54,846 nt of DNA, taken from NCBI GenBank assembly GCA_002353285.1, contig DEJJ01000018.1, positions 3,532 through 58,377 on the forward strand. Reading direction: 5' to 3'. Below the pieces are notes generated by a model. It was not told the origin of the DNA, did not search any database, and saw only the letters and a program-made list of their open reading frames with translations. Of the stretch, positions 47,420 to 54,846 are shown piece by piece (the first letter of the stretch is position 1; each line of letters begins with the position of its first letter). A program made the translations under genes and the position numbers. This DNA comes from Porphyromonadaceae bacterium UBA2751 (GTDB taxonomy: Bacteria > Bacteroidota > Bacteroidia > Bacteroidales > Muribaculaceae).

Positions 47420-48127
47420 CTACTTGTAAAGCAAGAAGATGGTGGGCACCTTGTGCATCTCGGGCAGGTGGCCAAGCCATTGCTTCACGCCGCGAGTGAT
47501 GATGCTCTCGGCTGCACCAGTGATGTCGGTGGCGATGCACAATTTCAGGTGTGCTGGCAGTGTGCGACACAGCTCGGTGGCGAGTGAGTTGTTGCGATAA
47601 GGGGTCTCGATAAAAATCTGAGTCTGATCCTCATGCATGATGCGGCGCTCCATCTCCTTGAGCTTGCGGGCGCGCTCACCAGCATCAATTGGCAAGTAGC
47701 CCAGGAATGCAAAGCTCTGTCCGTTGAACCCCGACCCCATTAGCCCCATCAGTATGCTTGATGGGCCCACCAGGGGTTTCACCTTGTAGCCACGTTGCTG
47801 GGCTATCGCCACCACGTCGGCACCAGGGTCGGCAATGGCGGGGCATCCTGCCTCGCTTATCACCCCCATGGGCTCGCCTTGTGCCAGCGGCTTCAGCATG
47901 CCTGGAATCTCGCTGGCGCTGGTGTGGCGGTTTAGCTCATAGAAGGTGAGCGAGTCAATGTCGATGTCGCGGTCACACTTCTTCAAGAATCTTCGTGCCG
48001 AGCGCACATTCTCCACGATGAAGTGCTTTATTTCCCTCACTATAGCAGTGTTGGCATTAGGCAACACGTTGCTCAACTCAACATCGCTGAGCTGCACAGG
48101 AATCAGATATAGAGCCGCGTCAATCAT
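47420..48127 (-). CDS. RsmI-like SAM-dependent methyltransferase
   Basis: 235 residues of the tetrapyrrole-methylase superfamily, closest to RsmI (16S rRNA C1402 2'-O-methyltransferase). Motifs are LIPVQLSD, FIVENVRSARRFLKK, GVISEAGCPAIADPGADVV (SAM site), LVGPSSILMGLMGSGFNG and IFIETPYRN. It is shorter than E. coli RsmI and starts with IDAALYLIPVQL, the variant common in Bacteroidetes, so the exact RNA target is not certain. A TAnnTTTG-type element (complement of 48160-48167) lies upstream. Confidence 0.85.
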   Translation of the reverse strand: MIDAALYLIPVQLSDVELSNVLPNANTAIVREIKHFIVENVRSARRFLKKCDRDIDIDSLTFYELNRHTSASEIPGMLKPLAQGEPMGVISEAGCPAIADPGADVVAIAQQRGYKVKPLVGPSSILMGLMGSGFNGQSFAFLGYLPIDAGERARKLKEMERRIMHEDQTQIFIETPYRNNSLATELCRTLPAHLKLCIATDITGAAESIITRGVKQWLGHLPEMHKVPTIFLLYK

Positions 48128-48240
48128 CCTTCATTGCAAGGTTCATTGGTTTTAACCTACAAAATTAATGATTTTACTCTATTGCTCCGCAATAACTGGG
48201 CATAAAAAATGTAAAATCACCCCATCGTTCCCTCACAAGT

Positions 48241-48252
48241 GCAATGGTTTGC
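48241..48252. promoter_or_regulatory. Putative LacI-family operator upstream of 48407 gene
   Basis: GCAATGGTTTGC matches GCAAACGTTTGC in 10 of 12 positions, keeping both GCAA/TTGC ends but not the central CG. Its centre is 61.5 bp upstream of TATCTTTG at 48308, nearly the same geometry as at the amylase and susC. Confidence 0.5.
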
Positions 48253-48307
48253 ATTTCTTTTATATTAAAAATAATTTCTTCGGAAAACAATATAATTATT
48301 AATTATT

Positions 48308-48315
48308 TATCTTTG
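48308..48315 (+). promoter_or_regulatory. -7 element of 48407 gene
   Basis: TATCTTTG matches TAnnTTTG. No TTTG is present at the -33 distance. The leader to the ATG is about 80 nt and contains a hairpin (CTTACC/GGGTAAG region, about 48330-48350). Confidence 0.6.
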
Positions 48316-48406
48316 TTGCTGAAAGTTACGCCCTTACCAGTTAGGGTAAGTGGCACAAAGAGAAATAACCATTTAATTTATTAACTTAAACTTCACATTC
48401 TGTTTT

Positions 48407-49990
48407 ATGAACAACAAGTTACTCAAATCTTTATTTGCAGTGGTTCTTGCTTTTGCAGGACTATTTGCAACTTCCTTCACTGCAAGTGCTGCAGTTGCAG
48501 GCGATGTTAACGGCGACGGCTCTGTCACCAGCGCCGATGTAACCCTTCTTTACAACTATCTGTTGGGCTCTGGCGATGTCTCTGCAATGGTTAACGGCGA
48601 CGTCGACGGCGATGGCACCATCACCAGTGGTGATGTCACCTTCGTTTACAGCATCATGCTTGGCACTGCCCCTGTTGAGAATGAGCACGTTTACATCCTG
48701 GGTGAGGTCAACGGCAACCAGTGGAATCCAGCTGTAGGCTATGAGATGACTACCGAGGACGGCAAAATCTACACCGCCGAGATCACTACTAAAGAGAGCG
48801 GATTCAGCTACTTTAGCTTCACCAAGAAGCTTGCCGATGCCGAGAGCGAGACTGGATGGGACGACATCGCTGCTCACCGCTTTGGTGCTGTTGCTGCCAA
48901 CCCAGGCGACAATAATTTCGTTGTGACCGAGGCACTCCTTGGAACTGACATTGCTCTCACTACCGAGAACTACCTCGCACTCCAGATGGCTCCTGGCACT
49001 TTCACCCTCACTCTCGACCTCGAGAACATGACTCTCAAAATCAATGGCGAGTTCACTCCACAGCCACAGCCCGAGAACAACTGGTACCTCATTGGCACCA
49101 ACAACAACTGGTCGACCACCGACAAGACCTACAAGTTCACTCAGAGCACCGACAACGAGAACGTCTACAGCATTCACGTCGACAACGTGAGCGGCGACTT
49201 CTGGTTCAAGATTGCCAACGAGGACTGCTACTCCGCTGCCGACTTCTATGGTGGAACAATACTCAGCTTTGCCACCAATGGTGAGGGTCCTCTCACCGGT
49301 AACCTCGTGACTGGCAACCAGGGCGCATTCTGTCTGCCAGGAAGCTACAATGCTACCTACTTCGACCTCACAATCGATGTTGAGAACATGACCTACACTA
49401 TCACTACCGATGGCCAGGCTCCTGTTATCGACCCAACTGCTAAGTACGACTACGTTTACATCGCAGGTAATGCCGACGGTTGGAGTGGCAACGGAGGCAA
49501 GCTCGCTTCGGTGAAGGACGCTAACGACTTCTATGGCTTCATCAATGCTGGTGGAGAGTTCAAGATCCAGAAGGACAAAGGCTCATGGGCTACCAACTGG
49601 GGCGGCTCTAACGGCACACTCGTTGTCGACGGCGATAACCTCCAGGCCAACGGCCTCGTTTACGTGAATGCTAACCTCAACGCCATGACCTACAGCATCA
49701 CAGAGATTACCAGCATGAGCATCAGTGGCGACGCTATCGCTGGTGGTTGGGAAGCTGAAATTCCTCTCACTTACAACGAGGAGACTGGTGCTTGGGAAGG
49801 CGACATCACCTTCACTACAGGAACGTTTAAGTTCCATGCCAACGGTGGTTGGAACATCAACTTTGGTGGCACTCTCGATGACCTCACCATCAACGGCGAC
49901 AACATCCCCGTTGAGGCTGGCACCTACAATGTGGCCCTCACTCTCGTTTGCCCAGGTGAGTACACAGCTACTCTCACTCCTGCAAACTAA
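48407..49990 (+). CDS. Secreted starch-binding-type protein with N-terminal dockerin-like repeats
   Basis: A 527-residue exported protein with no lipobox. The signal peptide covers about residues 1-29. Two dockerin-like repeats follow (VNGDGSVTSADV and VDGDGTITSGDV). Then come three to four SusE/SusF-type beta modules, recognisable by YILGEVNGNQWNP, NWYLIGTNNNWSTT, YVYIAGNADGWSGNGG and ATNWGGSNGTL, which resemble the C-terminal modules of the sus lipoproteins at 7.7-10.4 kb. No catalytic domain is seen, so it is likely a glycan-binding or scaffolding protein. A putative LacI-type operator places it in the same regulon as the sus locus. Confidence 0.83.
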   Translation: MNNKLLKSLFAVVLAFAGLFATSFTASAAVAGDVNGDGSVTSADVTLLYNYLLGSGDVSAMVNGDVDGDGTITSGDVTFVYSIMLGTAPVENEHVYILGEVNGNQWNPAVGYEMTTEDGKIYTAEITTKESGFSYFSFTKKLADAESETGWDDIAAHRFGAVAANPGDNNFVVTEALLGTDIALTTENYLALQMAPGTFTLTLDLENMTLKINGEFTPQPQPENNWYLIGTNNNWSTTDKTYKFTQSTDNENVYSIHVDNVSGDFWFKIANEDCYSAADFYGGTILSFATNGEGPLTGNLVTGNQGAFCLPGSYNATYFDLTIDVENMTYTITTDGQAPVIDPTAKYDYVYIAGNADGWSGNGGKLASVKDANDFYGFINAGGEFKIQKDKGSWATNWGGSNGTLVVDGDNLQANGLVYVNANLNAMTYSITEITSMSISGDAIAGGWEAEIPLTYNEETGAWEGDITFTTGTFKFHANGGWNINFGGTLDDLTINGDNIPVEAGTYNVALTLVCPGEYTATLTPAN

Positions 49991-50080
49991 TCATTTGCAC
50001 CCATTAGAAATTAATGCTTTTAACAACTTTATTTATTAATCACAGTTAAAGGGTTAATTATCTAATTATTAGTCACAACA

Positions 50081-50123
50081 CAATGGCGAGAAAGCTTTTT
50101 GTCTTTCTCGCCATTGCTCTTTT
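50081..50123 (+). terminator. Terminator after 48407 gene
   Basis: A perfect 14-bp stem (50081-50094 with 50103-50116) has an 8-nt loop and a short downstream T run (CTCTTTT). Confidence 0.85.
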
Positions 50124-50218
50124 GGGTGGTGGCGCACAAAATTGAGGCGTGGCCCACATCCTGTGAGTCACGCCAGTGCTTAAAAGAGTTTGGTAATTAT
50201 GATAGTCGTTACTTGGCC

Positions 50219-51394
50219 TTATACTCCAAAGGCAAGAACGGTGTAGAACACGTCGTTACCAGTTTGGTAGCCGAGATTCACGTAGCCTATTCCATCGCCT
50301 CCGTACCAGGAGTACATCGAGTTGGCGAAGCTCACGGGAGTGCCATAGATGCTGGTCAGGTAGTTGTAGAGGCTGAAGAAGCGAGAAGTGTCGTAGCTCG
50401 AAGTCCAAGAGGCAAATTCTACATAGTCAAGATTGTCGTTGCCGTCGAATTGGAGCATTACATCATCCCAGCCGTAGTCAAGAAGCTCAATGTCGGTCAG
50501 ATACACGATATTGTCCATGTAGCCGTCGATGTAGTAGCCGTTGTAGTACAAGTAGTTCAAAGCGTTTCTCATCGAGGTTCCCCAGCTCAAGCCAAGCACG
50601 CCAGCAATGGTGGGATAGCTATTGTAGCGGGTCACGTTCACTGTCACAATGGGACGATAAACCCACATTGTGGTGGGACGCCAGCGGCGCACTGAGGGAA
50701 GGATGGGATTGCTCCAGCTCCAGCTGTTGTAACGGAAGCTGTTGAAGAAACGGTCGCCATCGAAGCGTGGACGGTGAGTGTGGTTGTAACGGAAGGCATT
50801 GTAGTCGATCTTGGGACCACCGCCTGCCATCACGGTTCCACCCACTTTGGGGCGAGGTGTGCCAGTGCTGGGACGGCTGGTGGGAGGTGCTACGTGACCC
50901 CTGCCACTATTGCCGCTGGTGCTGGGGCGAACGCTGTTGCCGCCAGTGTTGCCGCCAGTGTTGGGGCGAACGCTGTTGCCGCCAGTGTTGGGGCGAACGC
51001 TGTTGCCACTGGTGCTGGGGCGAACGTTGCTGCTGCTTGAGCGGTTATTGCCGTTGTTGATTGTAGTGCTCACGCTCGTGCGGTTGCCTGCTTGTGGACG
51101 ACTGATGGTAGTGCTGGTGCTGGTGCTTGGCCTGTTCACTTGTGGACTACTCACAGTCGAGGTGCGGTTCACTGGGGTTCCCATTGTGGTGCGGGAAACC
51201 GAATTGTTGTTATTTACTACTGCGGCATTACTGCTCCTGGCTGGAGTGGCAGTGGCAACACTGCGGTTGCCTGTTGCTGCCGCGCTTGAATTGGTTGCTG
51301 GGCGTCGGCCTTGGGCCATTGCGCCAGTTGATGTGATGGCGAGCCCGCTAGCGAGCATCAAGCCAATCATTGTGTTGTAAACTGTCCTTTTCAT
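50219..51394 (-). CDS. Secreted low-complexity Ser/Thr/Asn-rich protein
   Basis: About 391 residues, start taken at ATG 51394 because it begins a signal peptide (MKRTVYNTMIGLMLASG ... AMAQG); 51424 is also in frame. Residues ~25-175 form a disordered region rich in Ser, Thr, Asn, Pro and Arg, with repeats of NSVRPNTGG type. The C-terminal ~210 residues form an aromatic-rich domain (FNSFRYNSWSWSNPILPS; GLSWGTSMRNALNYLYYNGYYIDGY). I do not recognise a characterised family. The organisation suggests a cell-surface or envelope protein with a flexible linker. Confidence 0.7.
   Translation of the reverse strand: MKRTVYNTMIGLMLASGLAITSTGAMAQGRRPATNSSAAATGNRSVATATPARSSNAAVVNNNNSVSRTTMGTPVNRTSTVSSPQVNRPSTSTSTTISRPQAGNRTSVSTTINNGNNRSSSSNVRPSTSGNSVRPNTGGNSVRPNTGGNTGGNSVRPSTSGNSGRGHVAPPTSRPSTGTPRPKVGGTVMAGGGPKIDYNAFRYNHTHRPRFDGDRFFNSFRYNSWSWSNPILPSVRRWRPTTMWVYRPIVTVNVTRYNSYPTIAGVLGLSWGTSMRNALNYLYYNGYYIDGYMDNIVYLTDIELLDYGWDDVMLQFDGNDNLDYVEFASWTSSYDTSRFFSLYNYLTSIYGTPVSFANSMYSWYGGDGIGYVNLGYQTGNDVFYTVLAFGV
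50925..51040. repeat. 27-bp coding tandem repeat
   Basis: Within the low-complexity gene, a unit of about 27 bp containing GGGGCGAACGCTGTTGCC recurs three to four times, with one shortened copy. It encodes the NSVRPNTGG-type repeats and is prone to copy-number change. Confidence 0.75.
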
Positions 51395-51544
51395 AATGCT
51401 CAAAATTTTAAAAAGTGAATACAATGGTTTGTGTTTGGTTTTTTGACCTTAAATCGGCACTTGGGTTTAAAGCGCGTTTTCGCCTAATGGCCACATTTCG
51501 TGCCCACTTGCCACTTTGTCTCGACCAATCTCCCTTAAAAATCT

Positions 51545-51587
51545 ACAAAAAAAGGTGGCATCACACGCTTAGAGTGAGTACCACCTT
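51545..51587 (-). terminator. Terminator of M6 protease gene
   Basis: Stem AAGGTGG/CCACCTT (51552-51558 with 51581-51587), with further partial pairing inside, is followed on the minus strand by a T run (complement of 51547-51553). Confidence 0.8.
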
Positions 51588-51611
51588 CTAATATTAACTA
51601 TTAAAACGTCA

Positions 51612-53837
51612 TTAGTTGCCTAGTAGTATCGAGTAGATGAAGGTCACGTCGCCCGAGGTTATCGCGCCGTCGCCATCCTGGTCGCCATTAACGAGGTCGC
51701 TGCCGTCGTTGTTGAGCAGCCAGTTGTAGAGCACCGTCACATCGGCAGCAGTAACGTTGCCATCGCCGTTGGCATCGCCAGGAACCACTGGGCTGAGCGC
51801 GCCATTGTGGTAGATGGTGAAGTCGTCGACATAGCCTGCCAGCGATGTGGAACCTGCGGTGCATGCCACTCGGTAGCGTGCTGGCACCTGAACGCTAACT
51901 GGGAAACAAATTGTGCTCTTCATATTTGGGCCTGCAATCACCGAGTTGGTGCCAATAGCATTAGTTTGAGCCACCCATGTCTTGCCTTGGTCGGTCGACA
52001 TGAAGAGCTGCACAGTGGCGTTGATGTTGGTGTTGTTATAGAAATTGAACGATACCATATAGGTGTTGAATGCCACGTCGCTGGTCATAGTCATAGTCGA
52101 TGGTTTCTTCATTGCCACCGAGATGCTGCCGTTGCCAGTCGAGGCATTAGCCACAGTGGCTGGCCAGGCTTTGGCCAGAGTCCACCCCGACAGAGTGCCA
52201 TCATCGCTAATTGTGGAGTTGTTAGAAGTTTTTGGAGTCATGGGTTCAAAGTCCTCGGCTACAGTCACAAATGTGCCGTCTTTCTTAACCGAGAATTTCA
52301 CCACGCCGTCTTCCTCACGAATGTTGTAGAGGACATATTGATTGGGCTTGTTGCCCCATGCCTGTAGGTTGGCATGAGTGTCGTTGGTCACCATCGTCAC
52401 GCAGCGTGAGCCTGGGAAGGCATCGGTGGGCGACTGGAAGGCGGTGGAGCCACCAGCGCGCAGCAGCTCATAGTAGAGGCGGTTGGCGTTGCCGTTAGGC
52501 GCATTGTTGCTCCACACGCTGGCGTTGGTCGAGTCCATGCGTGCAATGGTCATGCCGCTGCCAGGGACGTAGGCATCCCACTTAGTTCCCTTTTGCCGAT
52601 TGTCGATGAGGAACACCTCTTTGTTGGTAGGGGTTTTGAGGATGAAGCCCTCTCCAGTGGTGCTGGTGGGGTTGAGGGTGTAGTCGCCCTCGGCGGTGAT
52701 TATTTGATAGTTGGCAAAGCCAGTGCTGTAACGGTCATAGAGGCTGTAGGCCACTGGTGTGCGGGCATTGTTCTGGTAGTTGCCTCCTGCCATGAGGTCC
52801 CACTCGCCTGGGTGCTGTGCCTCGCCATTGGTGCCGTTGTCGTCTTCATTGGTGTCATATAGGTCGGGTAAGCCCAGCACGTGGCTGAACTCGTGGCAGA
52901 TGGTGCCAATGCCGTCGAAGATGCCATTGCTCTTGGCATAGATGTACTCGGCCGAGCAGGCATAGTCGCGGATGTACTTGCCGTCGTATTTCACGTAGGA
53001 GTAGAAGCTCGAGCGGTGGGGCCAGATGTGGTTGGGGCTGCTTGAGTCGCTACTCGATGGGGTGTCGGCGTAGATAAAGTAAATCAGGTCGACAGCGCCA
53101 TTGTTGTCGAGGTCATACTGGCTGAAGTCCACATAGGGGTTAACCTTCTGCACAGCACTTTGGAATATTGAATAGGCATTGTTGTTGCCCTGGTTAACCG
53201 AGTAGTTGACCTCCACGGGACCCACGATGTCAAACTGTGGCGAGAAAATGCCGTTGCTGTTGTCGTAGAAGTAGTCGCGCACGCTACCAGTGCAGTTTCC
53301 GTAGGGGTTGGCCGAGCCGTCCTCGTTGGTGTAGCCGGTGTAGTTCTCGTCGTTGATCATGTGTCCATAGAATTCCTGCACATCACTGCGAGTGAAGTGG
53401 GCGTCGGTAAACTCAACGAGAATCACCAGGCCGTGGAAGTTGTTGTAGTTGATGCGGTTGAGGTGGGGCAGGGCATCGCGCTGAGCGCGCAGCTGCTTGG
53501 CTTTCTCAACCTTCGCTTGTGAGCGCAGTCTCTTGCCAGTGGCTGACAGCCACGCTTGGTCGCTGGCCGAGCGCTTCTCGGCATCGCGGGCCACGATTTT
53601 GGATGCCACCACGTCGTCGCCTTTGAGGGTGCCGTAGGTGTAATAGCCCTGGTCGTTTTTCACAATGGTATAACCGTCAAGGGTAGTAAGGTAACCATAG
53701 AACTCATCGCCCATGATGCGCACGGTGAGCTGCTCGCCATTGGGCTGTGTCACCTGTTGCGGGGTGGGGATTGCTGGCACAGCGCTTGCAGCGAGGCAGG
53801 CGAGGGCCATGAGGGTGCTGAATAGTAATTTCTTCAT
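51612..53837 (-). CDS. M6-family secreted metalloprotease with C-terminal dockerin-like repeats
   Basis: 741 residues. Signal peptide (about 1-19), a propeptide-like region (GEQLTVRIMGDEFYGYLTT; TLDGYTIV), then the M6/InhA-type catalytic domain with zinc motif HEFSHVLGLPD at 315-325 and the nearby YD and GEWDLMAGG. A beta-rich module follows (about 540-680). The end carries two dockerin-like repeats (ANGDGNVTAADVTVLYNWLL and QDGDGAITSGDV). M6 proteases cleave host or self surface proteins. The repeats closely match those of GH53 and the protein at 48.4 kb. A good minus-strand promoter lies upstream. Confidence 0.92.
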   Translation of the reverse strand: MKKLLFSTLMALACLAASAVPAIPTPQQVTQPNGEQLTVRIMGDEFYGYLTTLDGYTIVKNDQGYYTYGTLKGDDVVASKIVARDAEKRSASDQAWLSATGKRLRSQAKVEKAKQLRAQRDALPHLNRINYNNFHGLVILVEFTDAHFTRSDVQEFYGHMINDENYTGYTNEDGSANPYGNCTGSVRDYFYDNSNGIFSPQFDIVGPVEVNYSVNQGNNNAYSIFQSAVQKVNPYVDFSQYDLDNNGAVDLIYFIYADTPSSSDSSSPNHIWPHRSSFYSYVKYDGKYIRDYACSAEYIYAKSNGIFDGIGTICHEFSHVLGLPDLYDTNEDDNGTNGEAQHPGEWDLMAGGNYQNNARTPVAYSLYDRYSTGFANYQIITAEGDYTLNPTSTTGEGFILKTPTNKEVFLIDNRQKGTKWDAYVPGSGMTIARMDSTNASVWSNNAPNGNANRLYYELLRAGGSTAFQSPTDAFPGSRCVTMVTNDTHANLQAWGNKPNQYVLYNIREEDGVVKFSVKKDGTFVTVAEDFEPMTPKTSNNSTISDDGTLSGWTLAKAWPATVANASTGNGSISVAMKKPSTMTMTSDVAFNTYMVSFNFYNNTNINATVQLFMSTDQGKTWVAQTNAIGTNSVIAGPNMKSTICFPVSVQVPARYRVACTAGSTSLAGYVDDFTIYHNGALSPVVPGDANGDGNVTAADVTVLYNWLLNNDGSDLVNGDQDGDGAITSGDVTFIYSILLGN

Positions 53838-53917
53838 TTTTCTTCTAAGATGTTATGTTTTTTGTTTATTATTATCTTTCAATCAACTTGAAAAGTCGCT
53901 TAAAACAAAAGCAACTG

Positions 53918-53949
53918 CAAATTTAGTGCAAACCTAGTGAAATACCAAA
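53918..53949 (-). promoter_or_regulatory. Promoter of M6 protease gene
   Basis: On the minus strand TTTG (complement of 53946-53949), a 20-bp spacer and TAAATTTG (complement of 53918-53925) match the Bacteroidetes consensus well. Confidence 0.8.
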
Positions 53950-54119
53950 TCAAGAACTCAGTTTTTGATTTTTTATTCATCGAGGTGCATCCTAATTTAT
54001 CTAAAATCAGTACAAATCATGGAGGCTGTGTCATGATTAAGAAGTCACGATTCGCATGAGAAATCATCCAAATTTTTTCAAATCTAACAAATAAATAATT
54101 TTCTTAAATTCAATAAATT

Positions 54120-54360
54120 ACCCGTTGGCGGAATTAAGTTGAGTATGAATTATGATAAAACATATTGGGTTCCAGGCATTAGCGTCGAAGACGCTGGGCG
54201 GGTCGAAGACCCGACTTTGTTCGTAAGACCATGCAAGGACCCCGCAGGGGTTCGCAGCTTGGTCCTTACTGAATCTGACGAAAAGTGCCTCGAAGAGGAA
54301 CTTCTTTATTATCAAAGTGTTCTGTCAAAATCTGATGTTTTATTAATTCCGCCAACGGGT
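54120..54360. mobile_element. MITE-like element with 18-bp terminal inverted repeats
   Basis: ACCCGTTGGCGGAATTAA at 54120-54137 is the exact reverse complement of 54343-54360. The 241-bp unit is flanked by a 7-bp direct repeat ATAAATT (54113-54119 and 54361-54367), as expected for a target-site duplication. The inside has hairpins with GAA triloops: AGCGTC-GAA-GACGCT (54181-54195), CGGGTC-GAA-GACCCG (54199-54213) and CCTC-GAA-GAGG (54288-54298). There is also a larger stem between AAGGACC (54235-54241) and GGTCCTT (54261-54267). No transposase is encoded, so it would be moved in trans if mobile. Confidence 0.75.
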
Positions 54361-54644
54361 ATAAATTATATTCTGTTTGATTTGTCATGATTTGTTAGAT
54401 TTCTGCACAAAGTGCACTCAACCAGAATTTTGATAAGCCCTCAACAGGGGAGTATGCCCGAATCAAATGCCAAAAAACCACCATCAAAAAATCACACTCC
54501 CTATTCGTTCCTAAATCACTGTCAATCAACTATCTATCATCAATTGCGACCAACATCCAGTATTGCACCGCACCACCAGCACCCGCTGCCCATCATCCTC
54601 ATCCTCAGTCACTTCCATCTTACTGAAGCCCTGATTTTTTGATA

Positions 54645-54676
54645 TTGTTTTCCACCTCACCATGGTTTTACCTTTG
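54645..54676 (+). promoter_or_regulatory. Promoter of truncated 3' gene
   Basis: TTG at 54645-54647, a 21-bp spacer and TACCTTTG at 54669-54676 fit the Bacteroidetes consensus. The ATG follows 34 bp later. Confidence 0.65.
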
Positions 54677-54710
54677 CTCCCAGAATTTTTAACCTAACAC
54701 ACAACAAACT

Positions 54711-54846
54711 ATGGAAACAAGAACTATCACCGAGGAATTTCTCATTCGCATGGACAACGAGATGCGCTATCATGGCAGACTTTATCAAAAGGAGGGCGAG
54801 CCCTTCCAGTCCGAGGCACTCATCACTGCCGCGGGCTCATCTTTCC
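54711..54846 (+). CDS. Truncated CDS at window end, unknown
   Basis: An open frame from ATG 54711 runs off the window after 45 codons. It begins METRTITEEFLIRMDNEMRY and continues without a stop, with codon use like the neighbours. A consensus promoter lies just upstream. No signal peptide is seen, so the product is probably cytoplasmic. The family cannot be recognised from this fragment. Confidence 0.6.
   Translation, partial: METRTITEEFLIRMDNEMRYHGRLYQKEGEPFQSEALITAAGSSF

Larger units (their letters stand above)
53838..54710. other. Intergenic region with MITE-like element
   Basis: This 873-bp gap has no supported gene. It holds the M6 promoter (53918-53949), an A+T-rich stretch, the inverted-repeat element at 54120-54360, and a promoter for the truncated gene at the window end. 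The part 54400-54640 is A+C-rich and shows no clear structure. Confidence 0.7.

Noticed and set aside
53918..53939. Fourth LacI-type operator near GCAAAC at the M6 promoter
   Set aside because: Only the left half GCAAAC is present; the second half does not form the palindrome and the position overlaps the core promoter.
54139..54390. 83-codon open frame starting inside the MITE-like element
   Set aside because: It spans the inverted repeats and hairpins of the element, has no promoter of its own and its sequence is dictated by palindromes. I treat it as a by-product of the element, though a short encoded peptide cannot be excluded.
54412..54642. 76-codon open frame rich in His, Pro and Ser
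   Set aside because: No family resemblance, no start context or promoter, biased composition from A+C-rich sequence.

Overview
The window looks like a chromosome segment of a gut-type Bacteroidales bacterium, probably from the Muribaculaceae/Prevotellaceae neighbourhood; this is inferred, since no rRNA is present. The evidence is a SusC/SusD pair with SusE/SusF-like lipoproteins, a type IX secretion component (PorQ), T9SS-like C-terminal tails, dockerin-like repeats on secreted enzymes, promoters of the Bacteroidetes type (TTTG, about 19-21 nt, TAnnTTTG) and almost no Shine-Dalgarno sequences. No insertion-sequence transposase, prophage, CRISPR array or rRNA operon was found.

Layout. 1-2.3 kb: porQ (-), a small secreted TonB-C protein (+) and tRNA-Leu. 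2.4-16.7 kb: a glycan-utilisation locus with an MFS sugar transporter, a secreted GH13 alpha-amylase and a GH53 endo-galactanase on the plus strand, facing susF-susE-susD-susC on the minus strand, with a divergent LacI-family regulator. 16.7-27.1 kb: gamma-carbonic-anhydrase-like protein, Xaa-Pro aminopeptidase, Crp-type regulator, a secreted protein, an M16 protease with a histone-like tail, and an operon of ECF sigma factor, membrane protein and M50-type protease. 27.3-28.6 kb: two tandem L,D-transpeptidase-like proteins. 28.9-42.3 kb: the conserved tRNA-Thr/Tyr/Gly/Thr-tuf, tRNA-Trp-secE-nusG-rplKAJL-rpoBC block. 42.4-48.1 kb: cmk, ispH, an RsiV/DUF3298-like protein, a TIGR02757 protein, a small secreted protein, a YycJ-type MBL hydrolase and an RsmI-like methyltransferase. 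48.4-54.8 kb: a dockerin-bearing starch-binding-type protein, a low-complexity secreted protein, an M6 metalloprotease with a dockerin, a MITE-like element and the start of a truncated gene.

How the parts connect. The LacI regulator gene starts next to a perfect palindrome GCAAACGTTTGC. Near copies lie upstream of the alpha-amylase and of the distant starch-binding protein at 48.4 kb. In all three cases the centre of the site lies 61.5 to 63.5 bp upstream of the TAnnTTTG element, which suggests one glycan regulon controlled from a fixed upstream position. Export appears to combine T9SS (amylase tail, porQ) with dockerin-type modules on GH53, the starch-binding protein and the M6 protease.

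Beyond the genes, the gaps hold several families of short arrays with a period close to 9 bp (GAGTC-, CTAG- and GGAATC-cored). There is also a 241-bp element with 18-bp perfect terminal inverted repeats and a 7-bp target duplication. These, with the operator trio, are the most unusual signals in the window.
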